Assembly (NCBI GenBank): GCA_044221135.1
Contig: JBGAPT010000008.1
Coordinates: forward strand, 4,632 to 68,631
DNA length: 64,000 bases
Source of the DNA: UBA4722 sp044221135
GTDB taxonomy: Bacteria > Pseudomonadota > Gammaproteobacteria > DSM-16500
Direction of reading: 5' to 3'
Position 1 is the first letter of the stretch; every line of letters starts with the position of its first letter. Positions 43,469 through 52,689 of this stretch are shown piece after piece. The notes beneath the pieces are model-generated. The model saw only the letters and a list, made by a program, of their open reading frames with translations, was not told the DNA's origin and ran no database searches. The translations under genes and the position numbers were made by a program.

Positions 43469-43680
43469 GGACCCATCCTGCAAATACCACTAACAATAAT
43501 GAGTACAATTGAAATTGAATTATCCAGAAATAAGGTAATTAAAGAGACAAGTCATGATGGGTCCCCGCCTTCGCGGGGATGACACAGGGAAACGCAGAGA
43601 TGACACACAGTGGCAAATTTCATGGAGATCTCTCACAACCAAGATGGCAGCACCATTCTATGGTGCCGCATAAGATAAGT

Positions 43681-43745
43681 TGTAACTATTCAGCGTCTTC
43701 AGCAGGCCTAATCGGGCACGATTAGGCTCGTAGTAAACGCTGAAT
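43681..43745. repeat. DyD repeat, complete dyad
   Basis: CTATTCAGCG...CCTAATCG-GGCA-CGATTAGG...CGCTGAATAG forms a stem interrupted by unequal internal loops. The left arm is the sequence also found at 10650-10690. It lies 13 bases after the stop of the membrane protein gene and may serve as its terminator. Confidence 0.6.
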
Positions 43746-43757
43746 AGATACGATAAG

Positions 43758-44279
43758 TTATCTATTAAATTTTGCCAATACCAAACCTGCCAATAACCAG
43801 CCTATTAACAAATCAGCCATCATGACCAACGTATAGGCCATATCAAAGCAAAACCAATTCCAAAACGGAAGATAAGTCACTATACCCGCCGCAAGACCAA
43901 AGAGGAAAACAAACTTCACACGCTTATAATAAGCAAGCCCCGTGGTTTTACTCAGTAGATAAGCTACTAAAATAGCTGCAATCATTTGGATGAGTAAACT
44001 GATAATCAGAGCTGGCGTCATCGACGATGGCATACCCTGCAGATGCACAGAAGCAAAAATAAAAGCTTGTTTCGCCTCATCCTGGTTTGCGCTCATCTCT
44101 GCTGGAAAAACATAGATACCAGACTGCAGCACATTAGCCGCCAGCCCATTTGCTACCGCCTTGCCATCCACAAAATGATGCAATGTTGCATCATGCCAGG
44201 GAAGCACCATCCATGAAAACGCACCCCAAAAAAACAAGATAACGCCTGCAAGCACACCACTTTTAATATATGTTTTCAT
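43758..44279 (-). CDS. four-helix membrane protein of unknown function
   Basis: A 173-residue protein starting MKTYIKSGVLAGVILFFWGA at 44279, supported by AAGGAG eight bases upstream; an upstream start adds 22 residues without structure. Hydrophobic segments lie at about 7-27, 86-107, 120-140 and 147-167. The first loop contains WMVLPWHDATLHHF, a motif found in a family of uncharacterised bacterial membrane proteins. No function is known to me. Confidence 0.65.
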   Translation of the reverse strand: MKTYIKSGVLAGVILFFWGAFSWMVLPWHDATLHHFVDGKAVANGLAANVLQSGIYVFPAEMSANQDEAKQAFIFASVHLQGMPSSMTPALIISLLIQMIAAILVAYLLSKTTGLAYYKRVKFVFLFGLAAGIVTYLPFWNWFCFDMAYTLVMMADLLIGWLLAGLVLAKFNR

Positions 44280-44412
44280 AACGACTCCTTTTTTATTAAA
44301 GGCGTTTATTGTAGCCTGCCTTAGTCTCTTCATGCAAAATATCATGAATAAGAGCTTTTATTGTCATAGCCTCACTATGTGCTATGATTGTCTTTTTTCA
44401 ATTAAGGAATAG

Positions 44413-44922
44413 ATGATGAAATTCGCAAAGATAGCAACAATAGGTCTTGGCTTGCTCTGCGCCAATGCTTATGCAGCAAAAAATCAAACAACAACCACTA
44501 CGCAAGTACATACCACTACTGTCGTTGTAGATAAAAATAAAGCAGAAGGAAAAGCTTTTTTAGCGCGTAATAAAAAAAACAAAGGGGTTGTAACATTGCC
44601 TGATGGATTGCAATATAAAATTATCAAGCAAGGCAAAGGGCCCAAACCGACAATCACTGATGTAGTGTCAGTCCATTATGCAGGCACATTAATCAATGGC
44701 AAAGAATTTGATAGCTCTTATAAACGACATGAACCTGCTACTTTTCCAGTCGGTGGCGTCATTAAAGGCTGGACTGAAGCACTGCAACTCATGCCAGTCG
44801 GCTCAACCTGGATGCTGTATATTCCTTCTGATTTAGCTTATGAAGAACAAGGAAATCCACCTTCGATTCCTGGGAATGCGACACTTATCTTTAAAGTTGA
44901 ATTACTTGGAATAAAGAAATAA
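44413..44922 (+). CDS. FKBP-type peptidyl-prolyl isomerase, exported
   Basis: A 169-residue protein with a signal peptide (MMKFAKIATIGLGLLCANAYA), a Thr-rich linker and one FKBP domain (about 62-168) containing VSVHYAGTLINGKEFDSSY, FPVGGVIKGWTEAL and the LAYEEQG loop. It resembles the catalytic part of Mip and FkpA but lacks their N-terminal dimerisation helices. It probably folds periplasmic or surface proteins. Confidence 0.92.
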   Translation: MMKFAKIATIGLGLLCANAYAAKNQTTTTTQVHTTTVVVDKNKAEGKAFLARNKKNKGVVTLPDGLQYKIIKQGKGPKPTITDVVSVHYAGTLINGKEFDSSYKRHEPATFPVGGVIKGWTEALQLMPVGSTWMLYIPSDLAYEEQGNPPSIPGNATLIFKVELLGIKK

Positions 44923-44923
44923 T

Positions 44924-44957
44924 GTAAGCATTCACACTCTAAGCAGCAAATGTCATT
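44924..44957. repeat. LirC terminal fragment
   Basis: GTAAGCATTCACACTCTAAG followed by CAGCAAATGTCATT matches the shared end of the LirC elements (AAGCGTTCAGGGTACTAAGC, then TGCAAACTTCATT). It is squeezed between the convergent FKBP and gcvPB stop codons; no second arm is present. Confidence 0.5.
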
Positions 44958-46413
44958 GGGAGCTTCCACGATAAACCAAATCCAGCTCCCTGGCCGCTTT
45001 CACTTCATCCAAACGCCGCACAGATAAGGTATGAGGTGCTGTGCGGACCAAATCAGGTTGCGTTTTCGCTTCATGTAAAATGTGAATGAGCGCATCGGCA
45101 AAAGCATCTAATTCTTCTTTACTTTCCGTTTCAGTCGGTTCAATCAATAAACATTCTGGTACTAGCAAAGGGAAATACATCGTAGGCGCATGAAAATCGT
45201 AATCTAATAAACGCTTCGCTACATCTAATGCGGTGATATGCAATTCTTTAGCTTCTGTTTTCAACGTAATAATAAATTCATGACTAGCACGACGATTAGC
45301 ATAAGCAGGTGTAAAACCAGCCGCTTTCAATTTGGCTAACAAATAATTAGCGTTTAGTGTGGCAAATTCAGCGACGCGTTCCATGCCTTCTTTACCCAGC
45401 AACCGTGCATACATATAAGCACGTAAAATAATGCCCGCATTGCCCATAAAGGTAGATAAACGACCTATCGTTTGTGGGCATTCTTTTTCAGTGAGCCAAC
45501 CATACATTCCTTCTTTTTTTGCAACGATAGGCATTGGAATAAAAGGTACTAAGCGTTCACTGACAGCAACAGGACCACCACCGGGGCCGCCACCACCATG
45601 CGGTGTCGCAAATGTTTTATGTAAATTGATGTGCATCACATCAAAACCCATATCGCCAGGGCGCACTTTTCCAAGAATGGCATTTAAATTAGCGCCATCA
45701 TAATAAAGTAAGCCACCTGCCTTGTGAATGATTGCAGCAATTTCTTGAATTTTTTGCTCGAACACGCCTAACGTGGATGGGTTAGTTAACATAATGCCAG
45801 CCGTTTGCGGCCCCACTGCAGCACGCAAACTCTCGATATCAACATTCCCGTCTTGATCTGTTGGAATTTCACGTACAATAAATCCACATTGTGCAGCAGT
45901 CGCAGGGTTCGTGCCATGCGCTGCATCAGGGACTAATATTTCTGTGCGCGCCGTATCATTTCTGGCACGATGATAAGCACGAATCATAGCCACACCCGCA
46001 AATTCACCTTGCGCACCTGCCATTGGTGTTAACGATACACCCTGCATACCCGTCATCGCTTTTAATATTTCCTGTAATTCATAGGCACAAGAAAGATAGC
46101 CTTGACTATTCATCTCGAGTGACAAAGGATGATGATTTAAAAACCCCTCAAGCATTGCTAAATGATGCACGCCGCGTGGATTATATTTCATCGTACAAGA
46201 ACCCAGCGGATAAAATTGTGTATCAATAGAAAAATTATTTCGGGATAGTTTAGTAAAATGACGCACGACTTGTAACTCAGACACTTCAGGCAAAAAAGGT
46301 TCATCTTGTCGCAACAGATGCGCTGGTATAGTTATTTTTTTAGTGGAACGACGGGGTATTTGTGAAGTAGCACAACGACCATGATGTGATAACTCAAAGA
46401 TCAATTCTGACAT
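44953..46413 (-). CDS. gcvPB: glycine dehydrogenase (decarboxylating) subunit 2
   Basis: The catalytic PLP-bearing half of split P protein, which decarboxylates glycine and passes the aminomethyl group to GcvH. The 486-residue protein has the PLP lysine in MHINLHKTFATPHGGGGPGG. The split (PA+PB) form is typical of Legionellales and many other bacteria, unlike the fused E. coli GcvP. It overlaps gcvPA by 20 bases. Confidence 0.96.
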   Translation of the reverse strand: MSELIFELSHHGRCATSQIPRRSTKKITIPAHLLRQDEPFLPEVSELQVVRHFTKLSRNNFSIDTQFYPLGSCTMKYNPRGVHHLAMLEGFLNHHPLSLEMNSQGYLSCAYELQEILKAMTGMQGVSLTPMAGAQGEFAGVAMIRAYHRARNDTARTEILVPDAAHGTNPATAAQCGFIVREIPTDQDGNVDIESLRAAVGPQTAGIMLTNPSTLGVFEQKIQEIAAIIHKAGGLLYYDGANLNAILGKVRPGDMGFDVMHINLHKTFATPHGGGGPGGGPVAVSERLVPFIPMPIVAKKEGMYGWLTEKECPQTIGRLSTFMGNAGIILRAYMYARLLGKEGMERVAEFATLNANYLLAKLKAAGFTPAYANRRASHEFIITLKTEAKELHITALDVAKRLLDYDFHAPTMYFPLLVPECLLIEPTETESKEELDAFADALIHILHEAKTQPDLVRTAPHTLSVRRLDEVKAARELDLVYRGSSQ

Positions 46414-47803
46414 TTATTTTTTTCTCCGTTTTATCGTAATGACCGCCAGAAGAAAGAACTGAAGCCAGCAATGTCACAAATTTTTCTATATCTTCTGCTG
46501 TTTTTGTTTCTGTCGCACACACTAATAAACACTCTCCTAACTCAGGATACGTTTGACGCAAGCTAAAACCCGCTTGCACTTTTAATTCTGCTAGTTCACG
46601 CAATACAGATTCCACCGACTTAGGTAATCGTATGACGAACTCGTGAAAATAAGACGCCTGAAAAACCAATTCAACGCCAGTAACAGTCATCAATTTTTCC
46701 CGTAATAATTCTGTATTTTGATGACTGACTAAAGCGATCTGACGCAATCCTTTAGGTCCCACTAAACTCATATAAATCGTGCTGGCTGTTACAAGCAAGC
46801 CCTGATTGGTACAGATATTCGATGTCGCTTTAGCGCGACGAATATGTTGCTCGCGTGCTTGCATTGTCAATACAAAACCTTGGTTACCCTCTGAATCAAC
46901 CGTGCGCCCAACGACGCGTCCCGGTAATTGTCGCACCCATTCTTTTTTACAACACAAAAAACCATAATAAGGTCCCCCTGATGTCAAAGGCACGCCCAAA
47001 GGCTGTCCTTCACCGCAAGCAATGTCTGCACCGGATTTTCCCCACTGCCCTGGCGCTTTCAATAAAGCCATGGCTAATGGATTCACAACAGCAATAACCA
47101 AAGCATTTTTCGCATGCGCCCAATCAGTCAGTGCATCCACTTCTTCCAGTAAACCAAAGAAATTAGGCTGCGGAATCACTAAAGCAGTGACATCTTCTTT
47201 CGCTATTTTTTCTAACATAGCAAGTGATAGACAGCCTATTTTTTCAAAAGGGACTTCAACAATCTCAATACCTTGCTGACTCACTATCGTTTTAACAACG
47301 TCTTGATAAAAAGGATGCACTGCGCGCGGTAACAAAATCCGATTTGATTTATTTTTACGATTAAGACGTACTGCCATTAAAATAGCTTCTGCCAAAGCAG
47401 TTGCGCCATCGTACATGGATGCATTGGAAACATCTAATGCCATCAAGCTCGCCATCATTGTTTGATATTCATAAAGCAGCTGCAGTGTTCCCTGGCTTGC
47501 CTCCGCTTGATACGGTGTATAAGCCGTCATAAATTCACCGCGACCTGCGATACTCCACACCGCTGCAGGAATATGATGCTCATACGCACCTGCACCAATA
47601 AAACAAAGCAAATCACTGTCTTGCTGTGCGCGTGCTCGCATTAAACGACCTAATTCCATCTCAGTTAAACTATCTGGAATAATCGGTTCATTTTTAACGC
47701 GTAACTGCGAGGGAATTTCATCGAATAATGATTCGATATTAGCAACACCAATCGTTGCTAACATTTCTTTGATATCGTATTCAGAATGCGGAATAAATGG
47801 CAT
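46394..47803 (-). CDS. gcvPA: glycine dehydrogenase (decarboxylating) subunit 1
   Basis: The N-terminal half of split P protein, 469 residues from the ATG at 47803 (MPFIPHSEYDIKEMLATIG); a GTG four codons earlier would overlap the ribosome binding site GAGAAAGCC. It has the conserved YTPYQAEASQGTLQ and YDGATALAEA segments. It forms a heterotetramer with GcvPB. Confidence 0.95.
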   Translation of the reverse strand: MPFIPHSEYDIKEMLATIGVANIESLFDEIPSQLRVKNEPIIPDSLTEMELGRLMRARAQQDSDLLCFIGAGAYEHHIPAAVWSIAGRGEFMTAYTPYQAEASQGTLQLLYEYQTMMASLMALDVSNASMYDGATALAEAILMAVRLNRKNKSNRILLPRAVHPFYQDVVKTIVSQQGIEIVEVPFEKIGCLSLAMLEKIAKEDVTALVIPQPNFFGLLEEVDALTDWAHAKNALVIAVVNPLAMALLKAPGQWGKSGADIACGEGQPLGVPLTSGGPYYGFLCCKKEWVRQLPGRVVGRTVDSEGNQGFVLTMQAREQHIRRAKATSNICTNQGLLVTASTIYMSLVGPKGLRQIALVSHQNTELLREKLMTVTGVELVFQASYFHEFVIRLPKSVESVLRELAELKVQAGFSLRQTYPELGECLLVCATETKTAEDIEKFVTLLASVLSSGGHYDKTEKKINVRIDL

Positions 47804-47825
47804 AGGCTTTCTCACTTTTAAAAAC

Positions 47826-48215
47826 TTAATGCGCCTCTGATGCGACTTGTTTTGAATATTGCTCTGAGTTTAATAAATGCGGCGTATCATTGTCATACGG
47901 ACGAACTCGAAATAACCAGCCTTTCCCATAAGGATCGTCATTAATCAATTGCGGTGTTTCAAACAAGGCTTCATTAATTTCAACCACTTCGCCAGACACC
48001 GGTGAATAAATATCGGCTGCTGCTTTGACAGATTCCACTACAGCACATTCTTGCCCCAATTCAAGATTGCTCTCAGGCTCGGGCAACTCTACATAGACCA
48101 AGTCACCTAACATGGTTTGTGCATGATCGGTAATACCTACTGTGAATACGTCATCATCCCGACGCACCCATTCATGTGTTTTTGAGTATTGTAACAATTT
48201 TGGCACACTATTCAT
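47826..48215 (-). CDS. gcvH: glycine cleavage system H protein
   Basis: The lipoyl carrier of the glycine cleavage system, 129 residues, with lipoyl-lysine in VVESVKAAADIYSP. Segments KTHEWVRRDDD and GLTDHA-like GITDHAQTMLGDLVYVELP are typical. It is separated from gcvT by a PalA repeat and from gcvPA by about 20 bases. Confidence 0.97.
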   Translation of the reverse strand: MNSVPKLLQYSKTHEWVRRDDDVFTVGITDHAQTMLGDLVYVELPEPESNLELGQECAVVESVKAAADIYSPVSGEVVEINEALFETPQLINDDPYGKGWLFRVRPYDNDTPHLLNSEQYSKQVASEAH

Positions 48216-48235
48216 CTTTCCACTCCTAAGTTACG

Positions 48236-48375
48236 ACCAGGCATTCTCGCTAAAAAGCACGAGAACGCCTTTCCTGTTTATAGGCTGCGCGTCAGCAAAA
48301 TTGGCGCTTGCACTATTCTTCCTTTTAAGAAGCCCCCATCGTGTCATGGTGTCATATTAGCAGGAATCACTGAAC
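48236..48375 (+). repeat. PalA repeat, degenerate copy
   Basis: Contains dyad 1 (GCATTCTCGCTAAAAAGCAC then GAGAACGC), a broken dyad 2 (GCGTCAGCAAAATTGGCGC), a shortened dyad 3 (CTTCCTTTTAAGAAG) and the tail CCCCCATCGTGTCATGGTG. It splits the gcvT-gcvH pair, so the mRNA joining them would carry the folded element. Confidence 0.7.
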
Positions 48376-48380
48376 TACAA

Positions 48381-49466
48381 CTATCCTATATTATTCTTAC
48401 CCTGCCGAACAAATGGCGGTTTGATCACTTGAGCGAGATGCTGTTTCCCACGGATTTCAATCAGGCATTGGGTTCCTATTGTGACTGGCACACGCGCCAG
48501 CGCAATACCTTTATTAAGCGTAGGTGAAAAACTCCCGCTTGTAATTTCACCTGCACCCACTCCTTCTACTATCACTTTTTGATGATTACGCAGCACACCT
48601 TGCTCAAGCAACACTAAACCCGCCAGACGATACCTCACGCCTGCTTGTTTCTGTTTCTCTAGTGCGTTGCGCCCAATAAAATCACGCTCTTTAGGCTCCC
48701 ATGCGACCGTCCACTCTAAATTAGATTCTAATGGTGTCACTGTTTCATCCATGTCTGCGCCATATAAATTTAAACCTGCTTCTAATCGTAACGTATCGCG
48801 AGCACCCAAACCACAAGGATAAATTTTAGCGGCTATTAACTTTTCCCACAACGTAAGTGCCGCATCAGCCGGTAAAATAATTTCAAAGCCGTCTTCACCC
48901 GTATAACCGGTACGTGCCACAAATAATGAATCCAGGGTCATCGCATGGAAGGGCTTAAGAGCAAGGATTGCTTGTAAATCAACAGGACTAAAAAGGGTAG
49001 CTAGCTTGCTCCGGACTTGAGGCCCTTGTATCGCTAGCATAGCAAGGTCTGTACTCTCGGTAAGCGTAACAGCGTATTTTTTTGCATACTCCGTTAACCA
49101 AGCTAAATCTTTATCATGTGTAGCAGAATTAACGACCAGGCGATACCCATCATCGCTCATCTTATAAACAATTAAATCATCAATCACTCCACCTTGGCTG
49201 TTTAGCATGCAAGTATAAAATGCTTTACCTAAGGTCAGACGATCAATGTTATTAGCAAGTAGATAGCGTAAATAAGCAGCCGCCTCCTGCCCTTTAACAT
49301 CTACAATAGTCATATGCGACACATCGAAAACACCTGCATCCCGACGTACCTGGTGATGCTCCTGCACCTGGGAACCATAATGCAGCGGCATGTCCCAACC
49401 CGCAAAATCAACCATCTTGGCATGCGCTGCCAAATGAGATGAATATAATGCTGTTTTCTTTCCCAT
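48381..49466 (-). CDS. gcvT: glycine cleavage system T protein (aminomethyltransferase)
   Basis: GcvT transfers the methylene group from H protein to tetrahydrofolate. The 361-residue protein has the N-terminal MVDFAGWDMPLHYGS, the RTGYTGEDGFEI segment and LGARDTLRLEAGLNLYG, all conserved. It lies 32 bases after ubiI, so no room exists for a glycine riboswitch. Confidence 0.96.
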   Translation of the reverse strand: MGKKTALYSSHLAAHAKMVDFAGWDMPLHYGSQVQEHHQVRRDAGVFDVSHMTIVDVKGQEAAAYLRYLLANNIDRLTLGKAFYTCMLNSQGGVIDDLIVYKMSDDGYRLVVNSATHDKDLAWLTEYAKKYAVTLTESTDLAMLAIQGPQVRSKLATLFSPVDLQAILALKPFHAMTLDSLFVARTGYTGEDGFEIILPADAALTLWEKLIAAKIYPCGLGARDTLRLEAGLNLYGADMDETVTPLESNLEWTVAWEPKERDFIGRNALEKQKQAGVRYRLAGLVLLEQGVLRNHQKVIVEGVGAGEITSGSFSPTLNKGIALARVPVTIGTQCLIEIRGKQHLAQVIKPPFVRQGKNNIG

Positions 49467-49498
49467 AAACTGAGTGTATTCCTTTTATTATTTACCCG

Positions 49499-50740
49499 TT
49501 ACACTTCACAATGCGAAGTTGTAAGGGGTATAGAAGCCAATTTTGGTAAATCGCTTCGCTTACCCAACGCATAATGGGCCAATAACTTTTTAACCAGTGA
49601 TGCACGATTTACAAGATTCAATCCAACATTACGGATTTGCTGCAATGATTTTTTATCGCTGCCAAATAACTGTTTAAGTCCTTCAACCAGAGTCAGCACA
49701 GCAAAAGTATCTCCTTTGCGCCAACGCTCATAACGACGCAAAGTCGCGAAACTTGCAAAGTCACGATTTTTTTTATAGGCGTCAACAATCACTTCCGCAA
49801 GCGCGGCGGCATCAAGCAATCCTAAATTAACACCTTGACCGGCAAGGGGATGAATAGTGTGAGCTGCATCGCCAATTAATGCTAAATGAGGGCGTACATA
49901 ATTTTTAACATGACGCATACGCAATGGAAAGTGATATCGCTTCGTAACTGCAGTTATATCGCCTAGTTTATTAGCAAATTCAACATTCACTCTGTTACAA
50001 AAAGAATCATCATCTAATGATAATAGATGAGTTGCATAATCATGCTCTGCTGACCAAACAATTGAACAATGATGCGGATCATGCAAGGGTAAAAATGCTA
50101 GCGGGCCCGTTGGCAAAAAACGCTGCCAAGCGGTTGCTTGATGTGACAATTCTGTAGTGACTGTTGCAACAATTGCAGTATGCGCATAATCCGAGTTTTT
50201 AAATTCAATATTCGCATGCGCGCGCACCCAAGAATCAGCACCATCAGCGCCAATTAGAAGCTTTGCCTCTATTGTTTTTTGATCATTCGTCATCAGCTCA
50301 ATATGGTTTGCTTTTTCTTTTAAAATAGTCACACTCACAGGACAGAGAAAATCTATATTTTGATAAAATTGAAATTGCTCCTGTAAACTTTTTCGAATCA
50401 CACTATCTTCAATAATATAGCCCAGCACAGGTTCGTTTACTAACTGACTATCAAAATGAATTTCACCGGTTCCACTGGCATCCCATACATGCATTTGAAG
50501 GTAGGGACTGACGCGGTTAGCTTTGATAGCCTCCCAACAGTTAAGATTTTGTAAAATAGTTTTAGAAGCAAGAGAAATAGCGCTAACGCGATAATCGTAT
50601 TGTGTTAAATCTTGTATATAACCTGGCAATTTCGCTTCGATCACTGCAATTTTCAAAGAAGTATCGCGAGCAAGTGCTAACGCAGTGGTGGCGCCTACGA
50701 TACCGCTACCGACGATAATGATATCGTATGCTATAGACAT
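49499..50740 (-). CDS. ubiI: FAD-dependent ubiquinone hydroxylase, probably UbiI
   Basis: A 413-residue flavoprotein monooxygenase of the UbiH/UbiF/UbiI/Coq6 family, which adds ring hydroxyls during ubiquinone synthesis. The FAD fold has IIIVGSGIVGATTALALA at the N-terminus, the central GADGADSWVR motif and GDAAHTIHPLAGQGVNLGL. The family call is firm. The choice of UbiI rests on its place next to gcvTHP, as in E. coli (visC); UbiH or UbiF remain possible. Confidence 0.85.
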   Translation of the reverse strand: MSIAYDIIIVGSGIVGATTALALARDTSLKIAVIEAKLPGYIQDLTQYDYRVSAISLASKTILQNLNCWEAIKANRVSPYLQMHVWDASGTGEIHFDSQLVNEPVLGYIIEDSVIRKSLQEQFQFYQNIDFLCPVSVTILKEKANHIELMTNDQKTIEAKLLIGADGADSWVRAHANIEFKNSDYAHTAIVATVTTELSHQATAWQRFLPTGPLAFLPLHDPHHCSIVWSAEHDYATHLLSLDDDSFCNRVNVEFANKLGDITAVTKRYHFPLRMRHVKNYVRPHLALIGDAAHTIHPLAGQGVNLGLLDAAALAEVIVDAYKKNRDFASFATLRRYERWRKGDTFAVLTLVEGLKQLFGSDKKSLQQIRNVGLNLVNRASLVKKLLAHYALGKRSDLPKLASIPLTTSHCEV

Positions 50741-50748
50741 AGACTTTC

Positions 50749-52143
50749 CTAAAACGGCAACACTAATTCTGGCTTAATAGCTAACAACAAATCCTTAAAC
50801 AATTCTTGAATACGCATTAATACTTTTTCACTTTCCGCTTCAAAACGCAAAACAAGACACGGCGTTGTATTTGATAACCGCACTAACCCCCATCCATCCG
50901 AAAAATTGACACGTAACCCATCAATGGTCACATGCTCTGCCCCATTAAAATTAGCCTGCTGAATTAATGCATCCATTAAAGCAAATTTCTCATCTTCATC
51001 TATATCAATTTTTAATTCCGGTGTATTCACGCTATTTGGAATAGCATCAAACAATGCGCCACTGTCTTGCTTCGTTGCAGCTAAAATTTTTAATAAGCGT
51101 GCGCCTGCATAAATCGCATCATCAAATCCATACCATTCATCTTTAAAAAACATATGACCGCTCATCTCACCTGCCAAAGCAGCCTGAGTTTCTGCTAATT
51201 TAGCTTTGATAAGTGAATGCCCCGTTTTCCACATAATAGGCTCACCGCCATGATCACGAATTAATTTTTCTAAATGCTGAGTACATTTCACATCATAAAT
51301 AATTTTTGCACCTGGATAATTGGCTAACACATCAATCGCATATAACATTAACAGGCGGTCAGGCCAAATCACGTCACCACGATTCGTCACCACCCCCAAA
51401 CGATCGCCATCCCCATCAAATGCCAAACCAATATCTGAATGGGTTTCTTTCACTTTATATATTAAATCCTGTAAATTTTTAGTTTGGCTCGGGTCAGGAT
51501 GATGATGGGGAAAATGTCCGTCCACATCACAAAATAACTCAATCACTTCGCAACCTAAACGCCGAAATAATTCTGGTGCAACACTGCCAGCCACGCCATT
51601 GCCACAATCAACCACAATTTTAAGAGGTCGCGCTAACTGGATATTACGTGCAACATGTGTGCTATATCGCTCAATCATTTCCAATGAACTTAACTCACCT
51701 TCACCAGAAAGATATTTCTTTTCCATAATACGCTGATAAATTGCGGTGATATCGTTTTCAGCGAGTGTTTCGCCGTTGATCATCATTTTCAAACCATTAT
51801 AATCAGATGGATTGTGACTACCCGTTAACATCACACCTGAATGAGTATCGAGTACATAAGTGGCATAATATAGTAAAGGTGTTGGCAACATCCCGATATC
51901 GACTACATCACAACCACTTTCTAATATGCCTTTGCATAACGCACTGACTAATTGCGGTCCTGATAAACGACCATCACGACCGACCGCCATACAATGATCC
52001 CCGCTTTCTAAGGCGAGCGAACCTAACACACGACCGACAGCATAGACAATTTCTTCGGTCAGCGTTTTATCTACGATACCGCGAATATCATAAGCACGAA
52101 ATATAGAAGGGTTAACTAAAATAGAAGGTTGCAACATTGCCAT
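50749..52143 (-). CDS. algC: phosphomannomutase/phosphoglucomutase AlgC-type
   Basis: A 464-residue alpha-D-phosphohexomutase interconverting mannose or glucose 1- and 6-phosphates for LPS and exopolysaccharide precursors. It has the phosphoserine loop TGSHNPSDYNG, the metal loop DGDGDRLG and the sugar-binding GEMSGHMFF. It is flanked by dut and ubiI; the dut-coaBC-algC cluster occurs in Pseudomonas too. Confidence 0.92.
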   Translation of the reverse strand: MAMLQPSILVNPSIFRAYDIRGIVDKTLTEEIVYAVGRVLGSLALESGDHCMAVGRDGRLSGPQLVSALCKGILESGCDVVDIGMLPTPLLYYATYVLDTHSGVMLTGSHNPSDYNGLKMMINGETLAENDITAIYQRIMEKKYLSGEGELSSLEMIERYSTHVARNIQLARPLKIVVDCGNGVAGSVAPELFRRLGCEVIELFCDVDGHFPHHHPDPSQTKNLQDLIYKVKETHSDIGLAFDGDGDRLGVVTNRGDVIWPDRLLMLYAIDVLANYPGAKIIYDVKCTQHLEKLIRDHGGEPIMWKTGHSLIKAKLAETQAALAGEMSGHMFFKDEWYGFDDAIYAGARLLKILAATKQDSGALFDAIPNSVNTPELKIDIDEDEKFALMDALIQQANFNGAEHVTIDGLRVNFSDGWGLVRLSNTTPCLVLRFEAESEKVLMRIQELFKDLLLAIKPELVLPF

Positions 52144-52146
52144 TCT

Positions 52147-52656
52147 TTATTCTCTTCCTGATGAACCAAAACCACCGATGCCACGTGAAGTTTCATCGAA
52201 CTCACTGACGACTTCAAAGTGAACGCGCACAATAGGTAAAAAGACTAATTGTGCAATACGATCACCGGGCTCTATAGTATACATATTTTGACCACGATTC
52301 CAGCAGGAAATCATAAGAGGGCCCTGATAGTCCGCATCAATCAATCCAACCAGGTTACCTAATACAATGCCGTGCTTATGCCCCAGGCCAGAACGAGGTA
52401 AGATCACTGCTGCAAGAGTAGGGTCGCTAATGTAAATAGAGATACCCGTTGGAATTAAACAGGTATCCCCTGGCTGCAAGATCAGTTTCTCATCCAAGCA
52501 AGCACGTAAGTCCATACCCGCGGCATCGGAAGTTTCGTAGCGAGGCAGAGAAAATTCAGCACCTATACGTTTATCTAAAATTTTTACCTGAACAGGCAGC
52601 GTAAACTGCTTATCTATAAGAGGCTTAGTCACATCCATCAGATTTTCATGTCGCAT
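52147..52656 (-). CDS. dut: dUTP diphosphatase
   Basis: Dut hydrolyses dUTP to dUMP, keeping uracil out of DNA and feeding ThyA. The trimeric dUTPase motifs are in order: AGMDLRAC, PRSGLGHKHGIVLGN, GLIDADYQGPL, GDRIAQLVFLP and the C-terminal RGIGGFGSSGR. With 169 residues it has an N-terminal extension of about 15 compared with E. coli (151). AGGAG supports the start used; an ATG six codons later is possible. Confidence 0.96.
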   Translation of the reverse strand: MRHENLMDVTKPLIDKQFTLPVQVKILDKRIGAEFSLPRYETSDAAGMDLRACLDEKLILQPGDTCLIPTGISIYISDPTLAAVILPRSGLGHKHGIVLGNLVGLIDADYQGPLMISCWNRGQNMYTIEPGDRIAQLVFLPIVRVHFEVVSEFDETSRGIGGFGSSGRE

Positions 52657-52689
52657 TTTTTACTCCTTAGTCATTGTCACAAAGTTACA

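Larger units (their letters stand above)
42412..43583. repeat. HpB element interrupted by an IS30-type insertion
   Basis: The left end (42412-42434, GTCATCCCCGCG...GCGGGGA) and the remainder (43469-43583) rejoin into a normal HpB sequence once the IS and one copy of GGA are removed. The intact family structure is a 134-base element with terminal inverted repeats of about 27 bases and the AT-rich core TGAATTATC..AAATAAGG. Confidence 0.8.

Noticed and set aside
49467..49498. Glycine riboswitch in front of gcvT
   Set aside because: Only 32 bases separate gcvT from ubiI and no tandem aptamer sequence is present.
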